64,000 nucleotides of DNA from Perlucidibaca wandonensis (GCF_042677145.1 NZ_JBHTIT010000001.1:186001-250000); one strand, 5' to 3'; counted from the stretch's first letter, positions 24,452-33,451 are shown. Notes: generated by a model not told the origin, from the sequence alone. Numbers and translations: made by a program.

Positions 24452-26125
24452 ATGACAGTAGCGAGCAGTACTTCGTATCCGGTAGATCAACTGTTGTACT
24501 GGGCAGAGCAAGCGCCCGATGTTACTTGGATGATTCAGCATGAAGCCGGCGCTATTCGCACCATGACGTGGCGTGAGGCCGCCGATGAAGTTGGCCGCAT
24601 GGCATCAGCGCTGAAGGCTCAGGACTGGCCTGCGGGCTCGCGAATCGCTATTGCTGGCATGAACTGCGCGCATTGGTTTTTAGCCGACCTCGCCATCCAA
24701 ATGGCCGGCCTAGTGCCAGTTGGAATTTACGCTCGACAAGCATCGAAAACCACAGGATGGATTTTGAAGCATTGCGAGGCCAAGGCGATTTTTATTGGCC
24801 CCATGCCATCCGCTGTAGCCGCTGATATGTTGCAGCAAGGTCTACCCAAAGATATCGTCACCATTGCCATGCCTTACGATGCATCGCCTGTGTCTGAGCA
24901 CACTTGGGCAGGCTTTGCGCGCTCACATCTGCCGTTACGTCGCTATGAAAAGCCTAGCGCCGATACTCTGGCGACCCTGGTCTATACCTCAGGCACTACG
25001 GGTAATTCGAAAGGTGTGATGCTGAGTTATGGCAACTTAGCCTTTACCTCAGCAGTGTTTCGCGAAGTAATCCCTTCTAAACCGGGCGAGCGCTTATTTT
25101 CGTACTTACCGCTTGCGCATATTTTGGAGCGCGTGGCGGTCGAAATGGCCAGCCTCTATTGGGGTGCCGAGGTGTATTTCCTCGAGCGCGTAGAGAAAAT
25201 GAGCGAGCAACTGATGGAGACTAAGCCGACACGCTTTGTCGCCGTGCCATTAGTGCTATCACGCCTGCAAGCAAGTTTTACCGCGCGTATTCCTGAGCGC
25301 CAATTGCGTGCTTTAGTGAAGCGGCGTTGGCTCGGGCCGTTGCTGCGAAAGCGCATGGTGACGCGCTTAGGTCTGCAACATAGCCGTGCATTATTTTGTG
25401 GTGCAGCGCCGGTGCCACAAGCCACATTACTATTTTTCCGCGATGTCTTAGGCCTCGATGTTTACGAGTGCTATGGCCAAAGCGAAGCGCTGTATTGCAG
25501 CATGAATCGCCCCGGTGCACAGCGCTTAGGCAGTGTCGGCAAGCCATTTTCGGATGCCAATTTGCGCCTATCGGAAGAGGGCGAAATTCAAGTGCGCCAT
25601 CCTGGCGTAATGCTTGGCTACTTCAATGATGCTAAGCAAACCAAAGCCGCCTTTACTAGCGACGGCTGGTTGAAAACAGGTGATAAAGGCCGCTTCGATC
25701 ATGATGGCTTTCTCTATATCACTGGCCGCGTAAAAGAGATTTTTAAAACGGCCAAGGGCAAATACGTCGCGCCGGGCCCAATAGAGGCTGCATTCATGGG
25801 CAGCAATAACGACATCGATCAATGTTGTTTAGTTGGTGCCCAGCTCACTCAGCCGGTGATGGTGGTGAATCTGAGCTTGACCGCATTAACTAAGCCGCGC
25901 GAGGAAGTTGAGGCAGGTTTATTAGCCGATATGGAGCGCGCAAATGCACCCTTAGAGGACCATGAAAAGATCGCTAAAATGTTGCTAGTCAGCGAGCGCT
26001 GGAGCAGTGAAAGCGGCTTATTAACCCCCACTTTAAAAGTCCGACGCAACGAGATCGAAGCCCGCTATGCCGCGGCAGTCACGCAAGTAGCGCGCCGCCG
26101 CGAAGTGCTGGTGGAGTGGCAGTAA
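24452..26125 (+). CDS. Long-chain acyl-CoA synthetase (AMP-binding)
   Basis: 557 residues from the ATG at 24452, preceded by GGGA at fair spacing; the frame also has an ATG at 24410, five bases after the PhaC-like stop. The adenylate-forming signature LVYTSGTTGNSKGVML is clear. Motif YECYGQSEA, the hinge TGDKGRFDHDGFLYITGRVKE and the late TAKGKYVAPGPIE with the catalytic Lys follow. The motifs match the long-chain FadD/FAA1 branch and not acetyl-CoA synthetase. Probably cotranscribed with the PhaC-like gene, which suggests acyl-CoA supply to it. Confidence 0.9.
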   Translation: MTVASSTSYPVDQLLYWAEQAPDVTWMIQHEAGAIRTMTWREAADEVGRMASALKAQDWPAGSRIAIAGMNCAHWFLADLAIQMAGLVPVGIYARQASKTTGWILKHCEAKAIFIGPMPSAVAADMLQQGLPKDIVTIAMPYDASPVSEHTWAGFARSHLPLRRYEKPSADTLATLVYTSGTTGNSKGVMLSYGNLAFTSAVFREVIPSKPGERLFSYLPLAHILERVAVEMASLYWGAEVYFLERVEKMSEQLMETKPTRFVAVPLVLSRLQASFTARIPERQLRALVKRRWLGPLLRKRMVTRLGLQHSRALFCGAAPVPQATLLFFRDVLGLDVYECYGQSEALYCSMNRPGAQRLGSVGKPFSDANLRLSEEGEIQVRHPGVMLGYFNDAKQTKAAFTSDGWLKTGDKGRFDHDGFLYITGRVKEIFKTAKGKYVAPGPIEAAFMGSNNDIDQCCLVGAQLTQPVMVVNLSLTALTKPREEVEAGLLADMERANAPLEDHEKIAKMLLVSERWSSESGLLTPTLKVRRNEIEARYAAAVTQVARRREVLVEWQ

Positions 26126-26144
26126 GCCTTTCTAATCTGTGAGC

Positions 26145-26173
26145 ATCAGCCTGACCCTTTAGGGCAGGCTGAT
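26145..26173. terminator. Hairpin between convergent acyl-CoA ligase and DUF748 genes
   Basis: A 12-base stem with one bulged base (26145-26157 with 26162-26173) and a 4-base loop. It covers the stop codon region of the minus-strand gene. There is no T-run of note, so it is a likely but unproven shared terminator. Confidence 0.5.
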
Positions 26174-28855
26174 CGTTAGGCTCACCGCGAGTGATGCATC
26201 TGTTGTTGCCTTTGGCTGCTCAAGCACTAATTGCTGCGCTGGCACTCCAGCGGCGATTAACGCTTGCTGCACGGCAACGGCTCGCGCTTTGGCAAGGTCG
26301 TAGGCGTGCTTGCTGGCAGCCTCTGGGCTTAAGCCGGGCATCATATCTTTTGTCGCATCACTATGGCCTGCAAGGCTCATCTGCAATTCAGGCTTATCTT
26401 TTAACGATGCCGCTAAGGTCGTGACTTGTGCCTTTGCCGACTCTGACAGGGCGGCGCTATTAGCAGTAAAGCTGACTTGGTTAAGGTCATCGCCGCCACC
26501 GGCTAAACCGCCGAGTAACTTAAACGGTGCTGCTGCTGCGCGCGTGATGAGATTGCCCAATGTCTGCCAAACGATGGGCCATACACGGAACTCTGGGTCG
26601 CTTAAGTTCCCGCTTAATGGCACATCTAAATGAATTTCACCTTTCACATCTTTTAGTAATGCGGTGCCAAGTCGCACTGGCAGTCCCGTGGCTTCTTTCG
26701 AGCCGCTGGCCTCGCCCCAGGTAAAGTCATTTATGCGCAGGGTGTTTTTAGCGCTGAGCGAGCCTTTATCGATGCTGTATTTCAAGTCTGCCCAGAGCAG
26801 GCCGTCTGCTAGTGCGTAGCCCGCATAACGACTGGCGTAAGCGCTGTAGGGCGCTAGCGCTAGGCGTTCAGCGCGCAGAGTCATATCGAAGGCTTTGGTT
26901 GGCTGCACAATATTTACTGCACCTTCTATGGCAATGGGTGCGGCGTTGGGCAGGTAACCACGTAACTTGATCTGTGCATTTTGACGGCCTGTGAGATCGA
27001 TTTTGCTGATGCTGCCAGAGAGCTGCGATAGCGCCGTCGCCACGCTTGGAGCCAAGCTATTGTCGGCAAATGCTACGGTGCCGCCGCGCACGGCGAGAGT
27101 GTTTATAAAGACATCAGATCTGGCGTTGCTTTCGCTATTCGCCGAGCTATTTGAAGAGCTTGTCTTAGTCAAATTCGCTACGTTGAGCGAGCCATCGCTT
27201 TGGCGACTCACGCGTAATTTTGGACTGTCGATCAAGAGGCGATTAATGCCCACTTGCAGCGGCGTACCTTGCGCTTTTAATCCAGTGACTTGCAGTGTGT
27301 TTAGCGACAGTAATGGCTGGCCGCGAGCCTCTAAAACACGCAGGTTTTTCACGGAGGTATCGCCAGACCATGCCCAGCTAGGCGCACTTGGTGTTTGCCA
27401 TTGCAGCTGGCCATCGGTACTGAGCTCGCCCGATGGCAGGCGGATGGCCAGCACTTCGCTAATAAAGCCTTCGAAAGGCTTCAGGGCTAAGTCATCGAGG
27501 CTTAGTCTGCCGGAAAAATACGGTGTTGCTGGCGCTTGATTGGCTCGTGCCGATGGCATGCCCAACTCGCCGCGCAGGCTTAGCTTAGCGCTGGTATTGA
27601 TCGCGGTATTGAGCGTGATGGCGACGCTATCTTGTGCGCTGTCGGCTTTTGGCGTTGCTGATAATGAGAGTGGCCCAAGTGTTAGCGCAGTGTTTGGGCG
27701 TGTGCTGAGGTCGCGATAAGTCACCATGACATCGCTGATTTCAGCTTGTTTTAAGCTGCCGGCCCAGTCGATAGGCGCACTAGGCTCAGCCTTAGTAACG
27801 GCTTTTCGTGGTGGTCCGGCGAGTGCTTTTATGACGCTAAACTCACCATTGGCATCGCGCTCGACTGAAACGTTTGCACCCACTAAGGTTAATTTATCGC
27901 TTGCCCATTCACCGCTAGGATAGGCAAATACCACGCCTTTAGCGCTTAACGTTTTTATGCTTGCGAGCTCATCTTTTTGTGATGCTTTTAGCAGTGCTAA
28001 TGACAGATCTTCTAGAGTGGCTGAGCTGTTATTAATGGCGACAGAAACGTCGGGCTGTAATTTGGCATCGTAGTTAAGGTCTAATGAAATGCGCCCATTA
28101 TTGACCGCCAATGGCAGCTTTTCCGGTAACCAGCCGAGTGTATCCGGCAGTGATAGCTTGTTGATTTGCAAACGGCCTTTTGACCTTAATGGTTGCAAGC
28201 CAACATCGCCGATCCAGTCGATGCTCGCACCGGCAGGTAGGTCGCCATGCAGCTCGGCTAAGCCATTGGCGCTTTCTGTGCCAATGTCATCGAGGTTTAA
28301 GCCCCAATTACTCAGCGCGAATTCGCGTGCAGGTTTTACGCGCTCATCGCGATAAGATAATTCGCCCTCGCTAATGGCCAAACTCTTGAGCTGCCAGCGC
28401 GGTGTTTCCACCGCTGGACCATCGCTGCTTGGCACGAGCTGCATAAGTGTTAGCGGGCCTTCAGCGGGTAGTCGTAAATGAATAGTTGGTTGCACCAGAG
28501 TCGCCGACTCCAGCACCCATACTGGGCTCAATAAGCTCAGCCATGAATAGTCCAAATGTAGCTCACGAAAACCAATTATTGGTTGTCCTTCTTTGTCGTC
28601 AACCGCAACGCCAAAAATATGAAGCTTGCCTTCGAAAGCATCGGTGTCGACTCGTTCAATGCGAATGGCGATGCCTAGGCGCTGGCTGATTTCTTTTGCT
28701 AGCGTGTTCTCCACCCAGTTTGGCGCTAAAAATTCGATGGCGGTGACAATGCCCAGCCAAACCACAATAAGCAGTGCCAAGCCGCCCAGAAGCCAGCGGC
28801 TGCGTTTGCTAGTTGTTTTGGTAGCACTAACCGGTGTTGCTGAGGGCTTAGTCAA
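26159..28855 (-). CDS. DUF748 / AsmA-like envelope protein with OmpA-like tail
   Basis: 898 residues. One membrane helix near the N-terminus (WLLGGLALLIVVWLGIVTAI), then a long beta-rich AsmA/TamB-like body of DUF748 type, typical of periplasmic bridge proteins. The last ~110 residues resemble an OmpA-type peptidoglycan-binding module (ALSESAKAQ, LAGHSDATKD). The start is TTG at 28855: AAGGAG lies seven bases upstream inside nth, and no ATG or GTG is nearby. It overlaps the nth stop by eight bases. Last gene of rsxB-nth-DUF748. Proposed role in outer-membrane lipid or protein handling is inference. Confidence 0.85.
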   Translation of the reverse strand: MTKPSATPVSATKTTSKRSRWLLGGLALLIVVWLGIVTAIEFLAPNWVENTLAKEISQRLGIAIRIERVDTDAFEGKLHIFGVAVDDKEGQPIIGFRELHLDYSWLSLLSPVWVLESATLVQPTIHLRLPAEGPLTLMQLVPSSDGPAVETPRWQLKSLAISEGELSYRDERVKPAREFALSNWGLNLDDIGTESANGLAELHGDLPAGASIDWIGDVGLQPLRSKGRLQINKLSLPDTLGWLPEKLPLAVNNGRISLDLNYDAKLQPDVSVAINNSSATLEDLSLALLKASQKDELASIKTLSAKGVVFAYPSGEWASDKLTLVGANVSVERDANGEFSVIKALAGPPRKAVTKAEPSAPIDWAGSLKQAEISDVMVTYRDLSTRPNTALTLGPLSLSATPKADSAQDSVAITLNTAINTSAKLSLRGELGMPSARANQAPATPYFSGRLSLDDLALKPFEGFISEVLAIRLPSGELSTDGQLQWQTPSAPSWAWSGDTSVKNLRVLEARGQPLLSLNTLQVTGLKAQGTPLQVGINRLLIDSPKLRVSRQSDGSLNVANLTKTSSSNSSANSESNARSDVFINTLAVRGGTVAFADNSLAPSVATALSQLSGSISKIDLTGRQNAQIKLRGYLPNAAPIAIEGAVNIVQPTKAFDMTLRAERLALAPYSAYASRYAGYALADGLLWADLKYSIDKGSLSAKNTLRINDFTWGEASGSKEATGLPVRLGTALLKDVKGEIHLDVPLSGNLSDPEFRVWPIVWQTLGNLITRAAAAPFKLLGGLAGGGDDLNQVSFTANSAALSESAKAQVTTLAASLKDKPELQMSLAGHSDATKDMMPGLSPEAASKHAYDLAKARAVAVQQALIAAGVPAQQLVLEQPKATTDASLAVSLTISLP

Positions 28856-29483
28856 GCACCTTCTCCTTGTATTCGCAGAGGTCTTCAATCAAACAGCTGC
28901 CGCAGCGAGGTTTGCGCGCAATGCAGGTGTAACGGCCGTGCAAAATCAGCCAATGATGAGCATCGACACGATACGCTTTTGGCACGACTTTCATCAGCTT
29001 TTCTTCGACCGCGACAACATCTTTTCCCGGCGCTAAACGTGTGCGATTCGAGACTCGAAAGATGTGTGTGTCGACGGCGATCGTCGGTTCGCCAAATGCT
29101 GTATTCAGCACGACATTAGCGGTTTTACGGCCAACACCGGGCAATGCTTCTAGAGCCTCGCGTTGGCGCGGAATCTCGCTATTGTGTTGCTCAACCAAGA
29201 TTCGGCAGGTCTTAATGACATTTTCAGCTTTGCTATTAAACAGGCCTAAAGTGCGGATGCAGGCTTTTACACCATCGACGCCCATCGCCAACATAGCGGC
29301 AGGCGTTGGGCCTTGGGCAAATAATTTCACGGTGGCCTTGTTGACACCAACATCGGTTGATTGCGCCGACAGTAAGACCGCGATAAGCAATTCAAACGGG
29401 TTGCGATAGTGCAGCTCAGTGCGCGGCTCGGGATTCTCAGCTTGTAGGCGCGAAAAAATAGCCTCGCGCTTGGCGGCATTCAT
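28848..29483 (-). CDS. nth: Endonuclease III
   Basis: DNA glycosylase/AP lyase for oxidised pyrimidines. 211 residues. The helix-hairpin-helix LPGVGRKTA contains catalytic K120, and VDTHIFRVSNR contains catalytic D138. The four iron-sulfur cysteines C187, C194, C197 and C203 have the normal C-x6-C-x2-C-x5-C spacing. The first base of the start codon overlaps the rsxB stop. The gene order rsxB-nth is conserved in many gammaproteobacteria. Confidence 0.97.
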   Translation of the reverse strand: MNAAKREAIFSRLQAENPEPRTELHYRNPFELLIAVLLSAQSTDVGVNKATVKLFAQGPTPAAMLAMGVDGVKACIRTLGLFNSKAENVIKTCRILVEQHNSEIPRQREALEALPGVGRKTANVVLNTAFGEPTIAVDTHIFRVSNRTRLAPGKDVVAVEEKLMKVVPKAYRVDAHHWLILHGRYTCIARKPRCGSCLIEDLCEYKEKVLD

Positions 29484-30301
29484 TACAGCGCTCCTGTGGT
29501 GCGCACACGCTTACTGCCGGGCGCCTTCGCTTTTGCCAAAGCCGCTTCGGCAGTACTCACAGCCTCGCTCAACTCGGGCAGGCGTGCTTGCAGATGGCTG
29601 GCATCTTCGCCACGAGCATTCAGCGCGGCGAGTTGTTTTTCAGTTTTTTTCAGCTGGCTGCGAGCGAGTGCGGCGGCAATCATCAGCGCGCTAGTATCGG
29701 GAGCACCGGAGCCAGACGTTTGCGCCACGACGGCGGTTGGGCGGCGCGCAGCTTTAGCCTCAGCCAATTTGGCTTGGCGAGCTTTGAGGGTTTCGAAGCG
29801 TTCGCGGGCTTTATCGGCGCGATCTTTCGCTGCCTGCTCATCGGCATTGAGTGGTTCGTCGGAAGCTTTATGCCAGGTCATAGGAATGTCTGGGCCTTCG
29901 ACCATATCGATGCAATCGACGGGGCAGGGAGCAACGCAGAGATCACAGCCGGTGCATTCATCGACTAATATGGTGTGCATTTGTTTCGCCGCGCCAACAA
30001 TGGCATCGACGGGGCAGGCTTGGATGCATTTGGTGCAGCCGATGCATTCATCTTCGCGAATAAAGGCGACTAGACGATGCTCTGGCGTTACGCCATAGGC
30101 TGGATCTAGTGGCAGGCTGGGCTTGTCGAGTAAGCGTGCCAGGGCATCAATGGTGCTTTGGCCGCCGGGCACGCAATGATTAATTGCCTCGCCATCGGCG
30201 ATGGCCTGCGCATAAGGTGCGCAACCGGGATGGCCGCATTGCCCGCACTGGGTTTGCGGCAGCAGGGCATCGATCAGTGGAATCAGTGTTGCGTTGGCCA
30301 T
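29483..30301 (-). CDS. rsxB: RsxB/RnfB-type ferredoxin with coiled-coil extension
   Basis: 272 residues, longer than the usual ~190. The N-terminal Fe-S domain has CGQCGHPGCAPYAQAI and a fourth Cys before VPGG. Two 4Fe-4S ferredoxin motifs follow: CIGCTKCIQACPVD and CTGCDLCVAPCPVD. The usual N-terminal membrane helix is missing, so the protein should be soluble. The last ~110 residues are Ala/Lys/Glu-rich and predicted coiled coil (KARERFETLKARQAKLAEAK). None of the other Rnf/Rsx subunits is in the window. It overlaps nth by one base. The role is electron transfer, perhaps to SoxR or nth partners; inferred. Confidence 0.88.
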   Translation of the reverse strand: MANATLIPLIDALLPQTQCGQCGHPGCAPYAQAIADGEAINHCVPGGQSTIDALARLLDKPSLPLDPAYGVTPEHRLVAFIREDECIGCTKCIQACPVDAIVGAAKQMHTILVDECTGCDLCVAPCPVDCIDMVEGPDIPMTWHKASDEPLNADEQAAKDRADKARERFETLKARQAKLAEAKAARRPTAVVAQTSGSGAPDTSALMIAAALARSQLKKTEKQLAALNARGEDASHLQARLPELSEAVSTAEAALAKAKAPGSKRVRTTGAL

Positions 30302-30387
30302 AAGTGATACTCAAAAACGTGAGTGATTATTGCATCGAGCAGGCGGCTGGGGCAAAGTCGCAACACGTCCATATCTGGCAATTAGTT

Positions 30388-31833
30388 ATGTCTGATCTGC
30401 TATTACTCTCGGCTTCCGAGTTGGCTGCACATATACGTAGCGGTAAAACCACTTCGGTGGCTGTAGTTGAGGCGCATATTGCCCGTTTGCGGCAAGTTAA
30501 TCCCACGCTCAATGCCGTGGTGTGCGAGCGTGTTGCCGATGCCCGTGTTGAGGCTGCAAAAGCCGATGAAGCTGTGGCCAAAGCAAAAAAGGCGCACAAA
30601 TTAGCGTCACTGCCACCGTTTCTTGGCGTGCCATGCACAATCAAAGAGAACTTTCACTTCGCCGGCATGCCAAATACCGCCGGCTTGGTCAGCCGCATTG
30701 GCCGCAAGGTCGCAGATGATGCGCCTATCGTAGCGAATTTACGCGCCGCTGGCGCCATCCCGCTCGGGGTAACTAACACTTCCGAGCTCTGCATGTGGAT
30801 GGAAACTTTCAATAAGGTCTATGGCCGCACCAATAACCCCTACAACCCAGCACATACAGTCGGCGGTTCATCGGGCGGTGAGGGCGCAATCGTTGGCAGT
30901 GGCGCCTCACCTTTTGGTTTGGGCGGCGACGTTGGCGGCTCGATTCGGATGCCGGCATTTTTCAACGGCGTGTTTGGCCATAAGTGCTCGCCGGGTTTGA
31001 TCGATAATGAAGGCCAGTTTCCTGGGCCATCTGGCGGTATTGATCGGCATTTATCGAGCGGGCCCTTGTGCCGTCGCGCAGAAGATTTAGAGCCGCTGGT
31101 GCGGGTACTCGCTGGCGACCGTGCTGTGCATTTACAGCCCGTGAGTGATGTCGATATTAGTAAGTTGCGAGTGCTGCAGTTTGCTCGTGAATTGGCCATT
31201 TCGCCGGATGCCGACCAACTGGGCGCACGCGACCGTGCCATTGAGGCCTTGATGGCGCAGGGAGCTCGCGTCGAAGCGATTCATTTGCCCTTGATGGCGA
31301 AGGCGCTAGACCTGTGGTCGGCTATGCTCGCCACCGCTGGCAGCGATCTGACCTTTGCCGATCATCTCTTTGGTACGCGCTCACCACGCGCCGCACTAGC
31401 CGAGTTTGGTCGTTTCGCCATCGGTCGCTCCGACCACACCTTCCCGCTGATTGCCCTCGCGCTATTTGAGCGTTTGCCAGAATGGACACCGAAGCGCACG
31501 GCTAAATTGCGTGCTCAGGCCTTAGTGCTGAAGCGCCAGCTGGAAGATGCTTTAGGCGATGATGGCGTATTGATTACGCCGCCATATCCGACGGTTGCGC
31601 CCAAGCATTATCATGCGATGCTGCCGCCGTTTAATTTCGTCAACTGCGCCGTGTTTAATGCCTTGTCGCTGCCCGGCACATCAGTTCCCACCGGTCTTAA
31701 TAGCGCTGGTCTACCAACAGGCGTGCAAATCATTGCCAAAGAAGGCAATGATCATCTTGGTTTGGCGTGTGCCATGGCCTTAGAAAAATCTCTCGGTGGC
31801 TGGGTCTACCCTATTGTGAAAGTGAGTAAGTAA
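30388..31833 (+). CDS. Amidase (amidase signature family)
   Basis: 481 residues from the ATG at 30388; a GTG at 30304 is in frame but would add 28 atypical residues. The Ser-cisSer-Lys triad is visible: Lys in CTIKENF, cis-Ser in GGSSGGE and nucleophile Ser in GGDVGGSIRMP. The insert and C-terminal LPGTSVPTG segment fit the fatty-acid-amide-hydrolase-like branch and not GatA, and no gatB or gatC is near. An alpha/beta hydrolase follows after three bases, so the two form an operon. Confidence 0.9.
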   Translation: MSDLLLLSASELAAHIRSGKTTSVAVVEAHIARLRQVNPTLNAVVCERVADARVEAAKADEAVAKAKKAHKLASLPPFLGVPCTIKENFHFAGMPNTAGLVSRIGRKVADDAPIVANLRAAGAIPLGVTNTSELCMWMETFNKVYGRTNNPYNPAHTVGGSSGGEGAIVGSGASPFGLGGDVGGSIRMPAFFNGVFGHKCSPGLIDNEGQFPGPSGGIDRHLSSGPLCRRAEDLEPLVRVLAGDRAVHLQPVSDVDISKLRVLQFARELAISPDADQLGARDRAIEALMAQGARVEAIHLPLMAKALDLWSAMLATAGSDLTFADHLFGTRSPRAALAEFGRFAIGRSDHTFPLIALALFERLPEWTPKRTAKLRAQALVLKRQLEDALGDDGVLITPPYPTVAPKHYHAMLPPFNFVNCAVFNALSLPGTSVPTGLNSAGLPTGVQIIAKEGNDHLGLACAMALEKSLGGWVYPIVKVSK

Positions 31834-31836
31834 GGC

Positions 31837-32739
31837 ATGAATATTCGCCGCGGCGTTGCAGAGGCCAATGGCCTTGAGTTGGCTTATGAAGACATGGGTG
31901 ATGTTTTGCACCCACCCATTATTTTAGTGATGGGCTTGAGTGCGCAGCTCACACTATGGCCTTTAGGCTTTTGCGAAGGCTTGGTGGCCGAAGGCCATCG
32001 TGTTATCCGTTTTGATAATCGCGACATTGGCTTATCCAGCAAGCTCAGTGATTTGAAAGTGAAAGGTCCGGTTTGGAAACGCATGGTGCGCGCACAATTG
32101 GGCCTGTCGAGCCCTGTGCCCTATACCTTAATGGATATGGCCGATGATGTATTAGGCCTACTCGACTTCCTGCAAATTCGCCGTGCGCATATTGTTGGTG
32201 CCTCCATGGGTGGCATGATTACGCAAATTTTTGCGGCGAAATATCCAGACCGTGTGCGCTCGGTGGGGATAATTTTCTCCAGCACCAACCAAGCTTTATT
32301 GCCACCACCCAAGCCATCTGCGCTAAAGCTGCTCACCAGTGGGCCGGGCAAAGGCGCGACATCTGAGCAATACATTGCTCATTCGGCAAAGTTTATGCGT
32401 GCGATTCATAGTCCCAACTATCCGTTTAGCGATGCCGAACTGCTGGAGATGGCGCGAGCGTCGCACGCGCGTAGTTTCTATCCGGCTGGTGTCTTGCGCC
32501 AATACAATGCCATCTTAGGCACGGGTAGCTTGCGGTCCTATGCCAAACGCATCACCAAGCCCACCGTGGTTATTCACGGCGATGCTGACCCGCTGGTGCG
32601 CCCAGCGTGCGGTCGTGCGGTGGCGCGGGCTGTTCCGCGCTCGCAATGGCTGTTGGTGAAGGGCATGGGTCACGATTTGCCGCCCGGCGTATGGCCAGTA
32701 ATCACACAGGCGCTAATCACGAATATGATGCGAAGCTAG
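31837..32739 (+). CDS. Alpha/beta hydrolase
   Basis: 300 residues. Nucleophile elbow GASMGG, Asp in HGDADPLV and His in KGMGHDLPP complete the triad. The oxyanion region is VMGLSAQLTLWP (no HGxP but a related loop). The N-terminal half resembles esterases of the EstB/aclacinomycin methylesterase type. The ATG at 31837 follows the amidase stop by three bases. The pair may hydrolyse amides and esters of the same substrate; this is inference. Confidence 0.88.
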   Translation: MNIRRGVAEANGLELAYEDMGDVLHPPIILVMGLSAQLTLWPLGFCEGLVAEGHRVIRFDNRDIGLSSKLSDLKVKGPVWKRMVRAQLGLSSPVPYTLMDMADDVLGLLDFLQIRRAHIVGASMGGMITQIFAAKYPDRVRSVGIIFSSTNQALLPPPKPSALKLLTSGPGKGATSEQYIAHSAKFMRAIHSPNYPFSDAELLEMARASHARSFYPAGVLRQYNAILGTGSLRSYAKRITKPTVVIHGDADPLVRPACGRAVARAVPRSQWLLVKGMGHDLPPGVWPVITQALITNMMRS

Positions 32740-32957
32740 GGCAAGTCGCGAGTGCCGAGTTTCGCTAGCTAAATAGGTTATGCAGTGAACTTGGCGCCCG
32801 AAATAAGGCATGGCATGCTTTGCGGCGCAGGATGCGCGGTATTTGATGGCAAGGAGAGCTGTGTTCAAGGCTTTGATGTCCTTGGATTTTTCCCGCGCTC
32901 CTTTGTCATATGCAGCAAATAAAAGTTATTACACTGCAGTGCTGCGATATAAACTAG
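32740..32957. other. Intergenic stretch before the cassette cluster
   Basis: About 220 bases with no gene. It contains a GTTATGC heptamer at 32777-32783, which recurs at 34465-34471 at the far end of the inserted segment. A GTTAGGC core starts at 32958. No attI-like repeats or integrase gene could be recognised. A TATAAA at 32948 may be part of a promoter reading into the first cassette, but its -35 partner is weak. Confidence 0.35.
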
Positions 32958-32986
32958 GTTAGGCAATAAAGCTATCAGAGGTAAAT

Positions 32987-33388
32987 ATGAATCAAAAATT
33001 AATAAAAAATGGATTTATTTTAGCTGCGATCATGAATTTTAGTGTGCTTATATTTTCACGTGGATTTACTAATGTTGCCATAAATGACGCTGACCCTATT
33101 GTAATGTCTAATTTTGGGCTTCTTATGATCGTCATGTGGGGTATTGCCTATCTCTCAGCTGCAACCGTAATATCAAATATAAAATGGGTCGCTGGCGCTT
33201 TTGCTTTAGAGAAATTAATTTATGTTGTTGTCTGGATCAATTGGCTTCTAGGAAATAGTCTAGAAGCAGTTTATTCCACAGATATTTTTGCCGGGATTTT
33301 TTATAGTATCTATGGCCTAAATGATCTATTTTTTATGCTATTTTTCGCGTGGGTTTTTATATCATCAAGTCATAAAATTAAATCCTAA
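32987..33388 (+). CDS. Cassette-borne four-helix membrane protein, unknown
   Basis: 133 residues, almost all hydrophobic with about four membrane helices separated by short loops. No family recognised. The ATG at 32987 has AGAGGT five bases upstream. The gene is clearly AT-rich against its neighbours, using AAA, ATA and TTA codons freely, which fits acquisition. Its stop codon lies in the left core of the first attC site, as is usual in integron cassettes. Function unknown; it is the first cassette of the cluster. Confidence 0.7.
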   Translation: MNQKLIKNGFILAAIMNFSVLIFSRGFTNVAINDADPIVMSNFGLLMIVMWGIAYLSAATVISNIKWVAGAFALEKLIYVVVWINWLLGNSLEAVYSTDIFAGIFYSIYGLNDLFFMLFFAWVFISSSHKIKS

Positions 33389-33437
33389 TATTTTACTAAA
33401 TTCGAGTTACAGAAAACTGCTTAGCAAGGCGTTAGGC
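33383..33437 (+). repeat. attC site 1 (degenerate)
   Basis: The right core GTTAGGC is at 33431-33437, preceded by AAGGC. The left side begins TCCTAAT at 33383 and pairs imperfectly with it: most positions are Watson-Crick or G-U, with a few mismatches. It lies at the end of the membrane-protein cassette and overlaps its stop codon. Confidence 0.6.
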
Positions 33438-33451
33438 CGCAGAAATATATT

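Noticed and set aside
26991..27539. A 182-residue open frame antisense to the DUF748 gene
   Set aside because: The opposite-strand gene is clear; no motif, signal or ribosome site supports this frame.
29496..30098. A 200-residue open frame antisense to rsxB
   Set aside because: It is the shadow of the well-supported rsxB gene, with a Ser/Ala-rich composition typical of antisense frames and no ribosome site.
30304..30387. Longer GTG start for the amidase
   Set aside because: The additional 28 residues are not typical, and the ATG at 30388 gives the usual amidase length.
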